Origin: an uncultured Actinotalea sp.
GTDB taxonomy: Bacteria > Actinomycetota > Actinomycetes > Actinomycetales > Cellulomonadaceae
Assembly (NCBI RefSeq): GCF_946885855.1
Contig: NZ_CAMPHH010000046.1
Coordinates: 1-16,117, forward strand
Length of the DNA stretch: 16,117 nucleotides
Direction of reading: 5' to 3'
Shown one piece after another: positions 8,392-16,117 of the stretch. The notes under the pieces were generated by a model, which did no database searches, was not told the DNA's origin, and worked only from the letters and a program-made list of their open reading frames with translations. The translations under genes and the position numbers were made by a program. How positions within the stretch are numbered: the first letter of the stretch is position 1; every line of letters begins with the position of its first letter.

Positions 8392-11300
8392 ATGGCACCG
8401 GCCCACCACAGCCACCCCAGAACACCGCGTGCGCGAGCACGCTCGACCGTCGCGTCCGCCGCGGCCCTCTCCGTCGCGCTCGCGGGCCTGGTGTCCGCGG
8501 TCGGGACGGGTTCGGCGGTCGCGGCGGATCGCACCGCGACGCTGGCCGGCACCTTCCAGTCGGAGAACGGCTGCCCCGGTGACTGGCAGCCGGAGTGCGC
8601 CGAGACGCTCCTCACGCCGACGGGCACCGAGGGCGTCTACGAGGGCGTCTTCCCGGTGCCCGCCGGCAGCCACGCGTTCAAGGTCGCGATGAACGGCTCC
8701 TGGGACGAGGCCTACGGCATCGACGGCGCGGACATCACCTTCACCGTCGCGGGGGACGCCGAGCTCCGCTTCGTGTTCGACGACACCACCAAGCAGACGA
8801 CCATCACCCCGACGAACCTCGGCGGCGACTACGACCCGACGACCGACGACGCCATCGTCGCCGAGCCCGTCCGGCAGCCCGGCTCGGACGAGCGCTTCTA
8901 CTTCGTCATGACCGACCGCTTCGCCAACGGCGACCCGGCGAACGACACGGCCGGCATCGACGGCGACCGCCTCGCGCACGGCTTCGACCCGACGGACCGC
9001 GGCTTCTACCACGGCGGTGACCTGCGGGGCCTCATCGACAACCTCGACTACATCCAGGGCCTCGGGACGACGGCGATCTGGCTGACCCCGTCGTTCAAGA
9101 ACCGCCCGGTGCAGGGCGAGGGCGAGAACGCCTCCGCCGGCTACCACGGCTACTGGATCACCGACTTCACCCAGATCGACCCGCACCTCGGGACGAACGC
9201 GGAGCTCGAGGAGCTCATCACCGCGGCCGAGGCGCGCGGCATCGACCTCTTCTTCGACATCATCACGAACCACACCGCCGACGTGATCTCCTACGCGGAG
9301 AACCAGTACTCCTACGTCCCGCAGGACACGACGCCCTACGTCGCCGCGGACGGCTCCACGTTCCGCATGGAGGACGTGGCGGGGCTCAGCGCCGCGGAGT
9401 TCCCGGAGCTGACGGTCGACTCCTTCCCGTACACGCCGGTCGTGGCGGAGGCGGACGTCGACGTCAAGGTCCCGGCCCTACTCAACGACGTGCGGTACTA
9501 CCACAACCGCGGTGACTCGATCTGGGAGGGGGAGTCGGAGACCCTCGGTGACTTCGTCGGCCTCGACGACCTCATGACCGAGCACCCGGACGTCGTGGAC
9601 GCGTTCGTCCAGGTCTACAAGGACTGGGTCGACCTCGGCGTCGACGGGTTCCGGATCGACACCGCCAAGCACGTCAACTTCGAGTTCTGGGAGCAGTGGA
9701 CCCCGGAGATCGTCGAGCACGCGCGCACGGTGCGCGGGGACGACGAGTTCTTCATGTTCGGTGAGGTCTACTCCGCGGACACGCGGGTCCTGTCGCCGTA
9801 CGTGCGCGACACGGAGATGAGCTCGGTGCTCGACTTCGCGTTCCAGCAGCGCGCGCAGGCCTACGTCTCCGGCTCGTCGTCGGCGCAGCTGCGTGACCTG
9901 TTCGCCTCCGACGACGTCTACACGACGCCCGACAGCTCGGCGACGGCGCTGCCGACGTTCCTCGGCAACCACGACATGGGCCGCATCGGCTACTTCGTCC
10001 GCAACACCGACGACCCGATGGAGCGCTCGAAGCTCGCGCACTCGCTCATGTACCTGACGCGCGGCCAGCCGGTCGTCTACTACGGCGACGAGCAGGGCTT
10101 CATCGGCCAGGGTGCCGGCGGTGAGGGCAACGACAAGGCGGCCCGGCAGTCGCTCTTCGCGAGCCAGGTGCCGGAGTACCAGGACCAGGCGCTCCTCACC
10201 GGGGAGACGGCCGGCTCCGTCGACCGCTACGACACGGGCACCGAGCTCTACACGCACATCGCTGCGCTCGCCGCGCTGCGCGACGCGCACCCCGCACTGA
10301 CCGACGGCGCGCAGGTCGAGCTCCACGCCGACGGCGGTCTGTACGCCTTCGCCCGGGTCGACCGTGACGAGGACGTCGAGCACGTCGTCGTCACGAACAA
10401 CGGTGCCGGCGAGGCGACGGCGACGTTCGCCACGCTGACCCCGGGAGCGACGTACACCGGCGTCTTCGGCACCGACCAGACCGTCACGGCCGACGCCGAG
10501 GGCACCGTCACCGTCAGCGTGCCGGCGCGCGGCGCCGTCGTCCTCGTGGCCGACCGGACGGTCGCGGCGGCGGGCGACGTGGACATCGAGGTCGTGGCGG
10601 GGCCGGACGGCGCCGGCGTGTGGGGACAGGCGCCCATCAGCGCGGTCGTCGCCGACAACCGCTACCAGGAGACGACGTTCGCCTACCGCCTCGTCGGTGA
10701 GGACGCGTGGACGCTCCTCGGCACGGCCGAGGACGACAACCCGCGCGTGTTCCACGACGTGGAGGGCCTCATCGCGGAGCACGGCCTCGGCACGATGGTC
10801 GAGTACCGAGCGGTCACGGTGGACGCCGAGGGCAACGCCTCGGCCGCCTCGACGCTGGCGACGCTCGCGGAGGAGCCGGTCGACGGCCCGCCGCCGTCGG
10901 ACTTCGCCACCATCTCCGTCCCGGGCTCGCACAACAGCGAGATGGGCTGCGGCGGGGACTGGGACCCGGCCTGCGCGCAGGCGCAGCTGACCCTCGGCAC
11001 CAACGGCCTGTGGTCGGGCACGTACGACCTGCCGGCCGGCGACTACGAGTTCAAGGTCGCTGCGAACGAGAGCTGGACGGTCAACTTCGGCCGGGACGGG
11101 CAGCAGGACGGTCCGAACCTGGCGTACAGCCACGCGGGCGGATCGATCACCTTCTGGTTCGACCCGGAGACGAAGTACTTCTTCAACAGCGCGCTGCACC
11201 GTCCGCTGACCATCCCCGGCAGCCACCAGAGCGAGCTCGGCTGCCCGGGCGACTGGCAGCCGGACTGCACCGAGGCCTTCCTCACGGACCTCGACCGCGA

Positions 11301-14300
11301 CGGCGTGTTCTCCTTCGTCACCGACCAGCTGCCGGCCGGCAGCTACGAGGCGAAGGTGGCCGTCAACTTCAGCTGGGACGAGAACTACGGCCTCGACGGG
11401 GCCCCGGGCGGGACGAACATCCCCTTCGCCGTGGGCAACGACGGCGACACGGTCGAGTTCAGCTTCGACCTCGAGAGCAAGGTGCTGACCGTCGGCGGGC
11501 CGACCGTGGGGATCGGCGGTCGCGGCCAGTCGGCGGCGCACTGGCTGAGCGAGGACCTCCTCGCCCTGCCGGTCGCGACGCTCGGCGGGCGCGACCTGGC
11601 GGACCTCACGTTCCTCCTGCACACCGCGGCCGAGGGCGGCATCACGCTCGACGGCACCACCCCGGTCCTGCCGGAGGGCGCCGGGGCGTTCGAGCTGGTC
11701 GCCGAGGGCACCGGACTGCCGGAGGAGCTGGCGGACCGCTTCCCGCACCTGGCCGGGCACGTCGTCCTGCGCCTGCAGGACGCCGACCGCGCCGACGTCG
11801 AGGCGGCCCTGACCGGCCAGCTCGTCGTCTCCGCCACGGACGCCGACGGTGCGCTCGCGGTGTTCACCGGGGTGCAGATCCCCGGCGTGGTGGACGCGCT
11901 CTTCGCCGAGAGGGCCACCGAGCGGGAGCTCGGTGTGACGTGGGGCCGGGGCAACCGCCCGTCCGTCGCGCTCTGGGCACCGACGGCGAAGGACGTCGAC
12001 CTCCTTGTGTGGCGGGACAGCCGGAAGCTGGACCGCGACCCGGTCCGCGTCCCACTGCAGCGCCAGGCCGACGGGTCCTGGACCGCGACGGGGGCCCCGA
12101 ACTGGAAGCACGGTGCCTACCAGTTCGACGTGACGGTCTACGTGCCCTCGACGGGAGCGGTGGAGACCAACAGGGTCACCGACCCCTACTCGGTGGCGCT
12201 GACGCTCAACTCGACGCACTCGGTGTTCGTGGACCTGGCGGACCGGCGCTGGATGCCGGGCCGGTGGAAGAACGCCGACCAGCCGCTCGTGCGCCCCGTG
12301 GACCAGACGATCTACGAGCTCCACGTCCGGGACTTCTCCATCAGTGACGAGTCCGTGCCGGAGGAGCTCCGCGGCACGTACGCGGCGTTCACCACCGAGG
12401 GGGAGGGACGTCAGCACCTGCGGGCGCTGCAGGAGGCCGGCCTGACGACCGTCCACCTGCTGCCGACGTTCGACATCGCCACGATCGAGGAGGACCGGTC
12501 CGCGCAGGCCGAGCCGCCGTGCGACCTGGCGTCGTTCGCGCCCGACTCGCCGGAGCAGCAGGCCTGCATCGACGAGATCCGGGACGCCGACGGCTTCAAC
12601 TGGGGCTACGACCCGTTCCACTTCACGACGCCCGAGGGCTCCTACGCCGTCGACGCGCACGGTGGGGCGCGGGTCGAGGAGTTCCGCAGCATGGTCGGGG
12701 CCCTGCACTCCGACGGGCTGCAGGTCGTGCTGGACCAGGTGTTCAACCACACCGCGGCCAGCGGCCAGGACGCGAAGTCGGTCCTGGACCGGGTGGTCCC
12801 CGGCTACTACCACCGCCTCAACGCGGCCGGGAACGTCGAGACCTCCACCTGCTGCCAGAACATCGCGACCGAGCACGAGATGGCCGAGAAGCTCATGGTC
12901 GACTCGGTCGTGACGTGGGCCCGGGACTACAAGGTCGACGGGTTCCGGTTCGACCTCATGGGTCACCACTCGCGGGAGAACATGCTCGCGGTGCGCGAGG
13001 CGCTCGACGCCCTGACGCCGCAGAAGGACGGCGTCGACGGCTCGGCGGTGTACCTGTACGGCGAGGGCTGGAACTTCGGTGAGGTGGCCGACGACGCGCG
13101 CTTCGAGCAGGCGCGGCAGGGCAACCTCGGCGGGACCGGCATCGGGACGTTCTCCGACCGGCTCCGCGACGCCGTCCGGGGCGGCGGCCCGTTCGACACC
13201 GATCCTCGGGAGCGGCAGGGCTTCGGCACGGGCGCGTACACGGACCGCAACGGTCTGGACGGGCGCAGCGACGCCGAGCTCCTCGCTGACGCCCGGCACC
13301 AGGCGGACCTCGTCCGACTCGGCCTGGCGGGCAACCTGCGGGACTTCGCGTTCGTCACGAGCGCCGGCGAGGTCCAGCGCGGCGACGAGATCGACTACAA
13401 CGGCCAGCCGGCGGGCTACGCCGACTCGCCGGAGGAGATCATCACGTACGTCGACAAGCACGACAACGAGACGCTCTTCGACATCCTCACGCTCAAGCTG
13501 CCGACGGACACCCCGATGGCGGACCGCGTGCGGATGAACACCGTGTCCCTCGCGACGACGGCGCTGTCGCAGACGCCCGCGTTCTTCCACGCCGGCTCGG
13601 ACCTGCTGCGCAGCAAGTCGCTGGACCGGAACAGCTACAACTCCGGGGACTGGTTCAACCTGCTCGACTTCTCCGGTCAGGACAACGGCTTCGCCCGGGG
13701 CCTGCCGCAGGCGGGCGACAACCAGGACAAGTGGCCGAACCTGGCCCCGCTCCTGGCGGACCCGGCGCTCAAGCCGGCACCGGAGGACATCGCGACGGCG
13801 TCGCAGGCCTACCAGGACCTCCTGGAGCTGCGCTTCTCGACGGAGCTGTTCCGTCTCGGCGACGCCGACCTCATCCAGCAGAAGGTGACGTTCCCCGGCA
13901 GCGGTGCGGACGCCGCCCCGGGTGTCATCGCGATGCACGTCGACGACACCGTCGGCACGGACGTGGACGAGGAGCTGGACGGACTGCTCACGGTCTTCAA
14001 CGCCTCCGACGAGGAGGTCACGATGACCGTGGCGGAGCTGGCCGGGGACGGCTACGTCCTCTCGCCGGTGCTGGCGGCCGGGGCCGACGAGGTCGTCAAG
14101 GCGACGTCGTGGGACGCGGCCACGGGCACGGTCACGGTGCCGGCCCGCACGGTCGCCGTGCTGGTCGACGCCGAGGGCGGCTCCGACGACGGCGGGGCGC
14201 CGGGCGACGGCGAGGAGCCGGGCGACGGCGAGGACCCCGGTGACGGGGACAACCCCGGCGGCGGCGGCCCGGACGACGACGGGCCCGGTCAGGGCGACGG

Positions 14301-14376
14301 TCGCGGCTGGTGGGACACCGTCAAGCGCGTCGTCGGCAGCATCCTCGGCTGGCTCCGCGGCCTGCTGAGGTGGTGA
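8392..14376 (+). CDS. pulA: Secreted bifunctional amylase-pullulanase (two GH13 domains, three X25 modules)
   Basis: This 1994-residue extracellular enzyme should cut alpha-1,4 bonds with its first catalytic domain and alpha-1,6 branch points of starch, glycogen or pullulan with its second. Order: signal peptide (1-44, SAVA before ADRT); X25 (about 48-143); GH13 amylase-type (about 160-720; D289-x4-H294, nucleophile D423 in GFRIDTAKH, acid E458 in FGEVY, D528 in GNHD); Ig/Fn3-like (about 722-838); two X25 (about 839-937 and 938-1037); pullulanase N2-like (about 1044-1180); CBM48 (about 1180-1290). The type I pullulanase GH13 has YNWGYDP-like FNWGYDP 1402-1408, D1448-x4-H1453, nucleophile D1521, acid E1558 in YGEGWNF and D1691 in VDKHDN, followed by a C-terminal domain to about 1925. 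An acidic Gly/Pro linker and a Trp-rich basic tail (1972-1994) follow. Start ATG 8392 has GAGGGAG eight bases upstream. Both catalytic triads are intact. Confidence 0.95.
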   Translation: MAPAHHSHPRTPRARARSTVASAAALSVALAGLVSAVGTGSAVAADRTATLAGTFQSENGCPGDWQPECAETLLTPTGTEGVYEGVFPVPAGSHAFKVAMNGSWDEAYGIDGADITFTVAGDAELRFVFDDTTKQTTITPTNLGGDYDPTTDDAIVAEPVRQPGSDERFYFVMTDRFANGDPANDTAGIDGDRLAHGFDPTDRGFYHGGDLRGLIDNLDYIQGLGTTAIWLTPSFKNRPVQGEGENASAGYHGYWITDFTQIDPHLGTNAELEELITAAEARGIDLFFDIITNHTADVISYAENQYSYVPQDTTPYVAADGSTFRMEDVAGLSAAEFPELTVDSFPYTPVVAEADVDVKVPALLNDVRYYHNRGDSIWEGESETLGDFVGLDDLMTEHPDVVDAFVQVYKDWVDLGVDGFRIDTAKHVNFEFWEQWTPEIVEHARTVRGDDEFFMFGEVYSADTRVLSPYVRDTEMSSVLDFAFQQRAQAYVSGSSSAQLRDLFASDDVYTTPDSSATALPTFLGNHDMGRIGYFVRNTDDPMERSKLAHSLMYLTRGQPVVYYGDEQGFIGQGAGGEGNDKAARQSLFASQVPEYQDQALLTGETAGSVDRYDTGTELYTHIAALAALRDAHPALTDGAQVELHADGGLYAFARVDRDEDVEHVVVTNNGAGEATATFATLTPGATYTGVFGTDQTVTADAEGTVTVSVPARGAVVLVADRTVAAAGDVDIEVVAGPDGAGVWGQAPISAVVADNRYQETTFAYRLVGEDAWTLLGTAEDDNPRVFHDVEGLIAEHGLGTMVEYRAVTVDAEGNASAASTLATLAEEPVDGPPPSDFATISVPGSHNSEMGCGGDWDPACAQAQLTLGTNGLWSGTYDLPAGDYEFKVAANESWTVNFGRDGQQDGPNLAYSHAGGSITFWFDPETKYFFNSALHRPLTIPGSHQSELGCPGDWQPDCTEAFLTDLDRDGVFSFVTDQLPAGSYEAKVAVNFSWDENYGLDGAPGGTNIPFAVGNDGDTVEFSFDLESKVLTVGGPTVGIGGRGQSAAHWLSEDLLALPVATLGGRDLADLTFLLHTAAEGGITLDGTTPVLPEGAGAFELVAEGTGLPEELADRFPHLAGHVVLRLQDADRADVEAALTGQLVVSATDADGALAVFTGVQIPGVVDALFAERATERELGVTWGRGNRPSVALWAPTAKDVDLLVWRDSRKLDRDPVRVPLQRQADGSWTATGAPNWKHGAYQFDVTVYVPSTGAVETNRVTDPYSVALTLNSTHSVFVDLADRRWMPGRWKNADQPLVRPVDQTIYELHVRDFSISDESVPEELRGTYAAFTTEGEGRQHLRALQEAGLTTVHLLPTFDIATIEEDRSAQAEPPCDLASFAPDSPEQQACIDEIRDADGFNWGYDPFHFTTPEGSYAVDAHGGARVEEFRSMVGALHSDGLQVVLDQVFNHTAASGQDAKSVLDRVVPGYYHRLNAAGNVETSTCCQNIATEHEMAEKLMVDSVVTWARDYKVDGFRFDLMGHHSRENMLAVREALDALTPQKDGVDGSAVYLYGEGWNFGEVADDARFEQARQGNLGGTGIGTFSDRLRDAVRGGGPFDTDPRERQGFGTGAYTDRNGLDGRSDAELLADARHQADLVRLGLAGNLRDFAFVTSAGEVQRGDEIDYNGQPAGYADSPEEIITYVDKHDNETLFDILTLKLPTDTPMADRVRMNTVSLATTALSQTPAFFHAGSDLLRSKSLDRNSYNSGDWFNLLDFSGQDNGFARGLPQAGDNQDKWPNLAPLLADPALKPAPEDIATASQAYQDLLELRFSTELFRLGDADLIQQKVTFPGSGADAAPGVIAMHVDDTVGTDVDEELDGLLTVFNASDEEVTMTVAELAGDGYVLSPVLAAGADEVVKATSWDAATGTVTVPARTVAVLVDAEGGSDDGGAPGDGEEPGDGEDPGDGDNPGGGGPDDDGPGQGDGRGWWDTVKRVVGSILGWLRGLLRW
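14200..14253 (+). repeat. Three 18-base in-frame repeats coding the acidic linker
   Basis: Three consecutive 18-base units at 14200, 14218 and 14236 encode PGDGEE, PGDGED and PGDGDN, followed by further Gly/Pro/Asp residues. They form a flexible acidic linker between the pullulanase C-terminal domain and the basic tail. Such repeats can vary in number by slippage between strains. Confidence 0.8.
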
Positions 14377-14398
14377 CGACCGCCTGATCCGCACGACC

Positions 14399-14435
14399 CG
14401 GGCGCCCGGGCGGTCCTCGACCGCCCGGGCGCCCG
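14399..14435. terminator. Bidirectional hairpin terminator between pulA and the ABC transporter
   Basis: Bases 14399-14415 are exactly complementary to 14419-14435: a 17-bp, almost wholly G/C stem with a three-base loop (CTC). It fills the gap between the pulA stop (14376) and the stop of the minus-strand ATPase gene (14442), so it can end both convergent transcripts. T-runs are absent on both sides. Confidence 0.85.
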
Positions 14436-14441
14436 TCGTCG

Positions 14442-15248
14442 TCAGGCCGCGGGCTGCAGCCCGGCGTGCACGAGCGACGCGACGTGCCGCTCGATCGCGT
14501 TGAACTCGGGGCTCGTGGTGTCCCGGTCCCGACCGAGCGGCACCGGCACGACCTCCCGCACGTGCCCGGGCACCCCCTGCGACGCCCCGCCGGCCATGAC
14601 CACGACCCGGTCCGCGAGGAACACCGCCTCCTCGATGCTGTGCGTCACGAGCATCACCGTCGTCCCGGTGTCCTGCTGGATCCGGACGAGCTCCCGCTGG
14701 AGCGCACCCCGGGTCAGCGCGTCCAGGGCTCCGAACGGCTCGTCCATGAGCATGACCGCCGGTCCGTTGGCGAGGACCCGGGCGATGGCCACGCGCTGCT
14801 GCATCCCGCCGCTGAGCTCGCCCGGGTAGCGCCGGGCGAACCGCTCCAGGCCGACGGCGTGCAGGAACCGCTCGGTCCGCTCGGTCACCACGGCGCGGGG
14901 GTACCGCTTCTGGCGCAGGCCGTACCCGATGTTCTCCGCGACGGTCAGCCAGGGGAACAGCCCGTAGTCCTGGAAGACGACGCCGCGGTCCGGCCCGGGG
15001 CCGCTGACCTCTTCGCCGCCGACCGTCACGGTGCCGGAGGTCGCCGTCTCGAACCCGGCGACGATCCGCAGCAGCGTGCTCTTGCCGCAGCCGCTCGCGC
15101 CGACGACGGTCACCACCTCGCCGGCGGCGACGTGCAGGTCGACGTCGGCCATGGCGGCGACGGGGTCCGTGGGGCTGTACCGCTTGCCGAGGCCGACGGC
15201 GCGCACGTCCGCCGGGTCCTGCGGTCGCTCGGTTCCGATCCGGGGCAT
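14442..15248 (-). CDS. ABC transporter ATP-binding protein, nitrate/sulfonate/taurine type
   Basis: This 268-residue ATPase powers an importer of the SsuB/TauB/NrtD group, which take up nitrate, aliphatic sulfonates, taurine, or thiamine and pyrimidine precursors. All ABC motifs are intact: Walker A GASGCGKST (50-58), Q-loop Q93 in VFQDYGLFPWLTV (the FPW is typical of this group), signature LSGGMQQR (145-152), Walker B VMLMDE with catalytic E170, D-loop GALD, and H203 in THSIEEA. ATG 15248 is preceded by AGGAG in the nine-base gap after the permease stop, so the two genes are one operon with the permease first. The motifs do not decide the substrate. It is not of the maltodextrin-importer type, so no link to the neighbouring pullulanase is implied. 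Confidence 0.93.
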   Translation of the reverse strand: MPRIGTERPQDPADVRAVGLGKRYSPTDPVAAMADVDLHVAAGEVVTVVGASGCGKSTLLRIVAGFETATSGTVTVGGEEVSGPGPDRGVVFQDYGLFPWLTVAENIGYGLRQKRYPRAVVTERTERFLHAVGLERFARRYPGELSGGMQQRVAIARVLANGPAVMLMDEPFGALDALTRGALQRELVRIQQDTGTTVMLVTHSIEEAVFLADRVVVMAGGASQGVPGHVREVVPVPLGRDRDTTSPEFNAIERHVASLVHAGLQPAA

Positions 15249-15257
15249 GAGGGACTC

Positions 15258-16117
15258 CTAGGCGAGGGTGGGGCGGCCGCGCGTGACGACCCGGACGAGG
15301 AGGACGAGGAGGCGGTCGGCGAGGAACCCCGCCAGGCCGATCACGGCCATGCCGGCGACGACGAGGTCCGTCTTGGACTGGTCGCGCGCCTGCGTGATCA
15401 TCGCGCCGAGCCCGGTGCTGATCCCCACGGTCTCGCCGACCACGAGGATCACCCAGGACAGCCCCAGCGCGATCCGCAGCCCGCCGACGATGCTGTGCAT
15501 CGCCGAGGGCAGCACGACCTTGTAGAGCATCTGCACCGGTGGCGTCCCCAGCATCGCCGCGGCCTCCGTGAGCCGGACGGGCACCCGCTGGACCCCGGCG
15601 ATGGTGTTGAGCAGCACGGGGAAGAACGCGGCGAGGAACACGAGGAAGACGGTGGACCGGTCGCCGAAGCCGATGATGAGGAGCGTCAGCGGCGCCCATG
15701 CGGTCACGGGGATCGGCCGGACGAGGTTGACCAGGGGGTCAAGCATCCGGAACACCGTGGCGAACCGGCCCATGAGGATCCCCAGCGGGACCGCGAGCAG
15801 GACGGCCAGGCCGAACCCGCTGAGGACCCGGCCGGTGCTGGCGGTGAGGTGCTCGCCGAGGGTGCCGCTGAAGACGTCGTCGAACACGCCGCCGACGGTG
15901 AGGTCGACGAGTCGGTCGAGCACCTCCGCCGGGGTGGGCACGAACGCCATCCGGATCCCGAACGGCAGCGTCCACTCCTGCTGGACCCCGACGGTCCACA
16001 GCACGAGGGCCAGGACCGGGACGGGCACGGCCAGCGCCGTGGTCCGCGCGACCGCGGCGAGGTCCACCCGTCGCCGACGGCGGCCCGGTTCCGGCGCGGC
16101 GGGGGACGGTGCCGGCG
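15258..16117 (-). CDS. ABC transporter permease, nitrate/sulfonate/taurine type (5' end probably outside window)
   Basis: This is the membrane subunit of the importer whose ATPase follows nine bases downstream. It has about six hydrophobic segments, the first TTALAVPVPVLALVLWTVGV and the last DLVVAGMAVIGLAGFLADRLLVLL. The ATPase-contacting EAA loop is present as EAAAMLGTPPVQMLYKVVLPSAMHSIVGGLRIALG. RPIPVTAWAPLTLLIIGFG is typical of SsuC/TauC-like permeases. A GTG at 16067 could start the protein (MDLAAVARTT), but it has no ribosome site. The frame stays open to the window edge, coding a Pro/Ala then Arg-rich stretch (PEPGRRRRR) that suits a cytoplasmic N-terminus, so I take the gene as running off the right edge. 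The solute-binding protein, needed to infer the substrate, is not in the window. Confidence 0.92.
   Translation of the reverse strand, partial: PAPSPAAPEPGRRRRRVDLAAVARTTALAVPVPVLALVLWTVGVQQEWTLPFGIRMAFVPTPAEVLDRLVDLTVGGVFDDVFSGTLGEHLTASTGRVLSGFGLAVLLAVPLGILMGRFATVFRMLDPLVNLVRPIPVTAWAPLTLLIIGFGDRSTVFLVFLAAFFPVLLNTIAGVQRVPVRLTEAAAMLGTPPVQMLYKVVLPSAMHSIVGGLRIALGLSWVILVVGETVGISTGLGAMITQARDQSKTDLVVAGMAVIGLAGFLADRLLVLLVRVVTRGRPTLA

Noticed and set aside
14200..14253. A CRISPR-like or mobile repeat
   Set aside because: The 18-base units are in frame, have no spacers and encode a Pro-Gly-Asp linker, so they are a protein repeat.
9478..15699. A minus-strand frame open for about 6.2 kb, opposite the amylopullulanase gene and running into the ABC transporter genes
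   Set aside because: Its translation is Arg/Val/Asp-rich and low in complexity with no recognisable domain, while the plus strand codes for a protein with all GH13 motifs. Long antisense frames are expected opposite GC-rich genes whose codons end in G or C.
8392..16117. A starch-use gene cluster joining the amylopullulanase with the neighbouring ABC transporter
   Set aside because: The transporter is convergent, separated by a bidirectional terminator, and belongs to the nitrate/sulfonate/taurine group rather than the maltodextrin importers.

Overview
The window is a stretch of very GC-rich chromosome with GTG starts, strong third-position G/C bias and several leaderless-looking promoters. 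This points to an actinobacterium. The gene content (purH, a DUF3017 membrane protein, a eukaryotic-like NADP isocitrate dehydrogenase next to an actinobacterial-type malate dehydrogenase, and a giant secreted amylopullulanase) suggests a Micrococcales genus of the Cellulomonas kind. The genus is inference; no ribosomal RNA is present to fix it.

Left part (1-4405). The 3' part of purH (IMP synthesis) enters from the left and ends at a 20-bp perfect hairpin. About 340 bases follow without an intact gene, holding what looks like the remnant of a small membrane-protein gene. A DedA-family membrane protein follows, convergent with a minus-strand FAD/NAD ferredoxin-reductase-like flavoprotein. That flavoprotein gene is divergent from a small DUF3017 membrane protein; both appear to be transcribed without leaders.

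Middle (4406-8172). icd and mdh form a two-gene citric-acid-cycle operon. A 24-bp imperfect dyad overlaps the likely -10 box about 180 bases ahead of icd, and a strong 17-bp stem terminator follows mdh. Next comes a translationally coupled pair: a P-loop kinase-like protein of unknown substrate and a DUF167 (YggU) protein.

Right part (8173-16117). A 219-base control region leads to a 1994-residue secreted bifunctional starch enzyme. It has a signal peptide, one X25 module, a GH13 amylase-type domain, an Ig/Fn3-like region, two more X25 modules, a pullulanase N2-like region, CBM48, a GH13 type I pullulanase domain, and an acidic Gly/Pro linker ending in an unusual Trp-rich basic amphipathic tail. 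A canonical LacI-family operator sits exactly on its -10 box, with two further dyads nearby, so maltodextrin- or catabolite-type repression is likely. A bidirectional 17-bp hairpin separates it from a convergent minus-strand ABC transporter pair (ATPase and permease) of the nitrate/sulfonate/taurine type. Its permease runs off the right edge and its solute-binding protein is not in the window.

Most of the window is ordinary core metabolism. The parts most worth a second look are the amylopullulanase (architecture, C-terminal tail, operator cluster), the icd upstream dyad, the decayed locus after purH and the kinase-like/DUF167 pair. I saw no CRISPR array, tRNA, rRNA, insertion sequence or phage gene.
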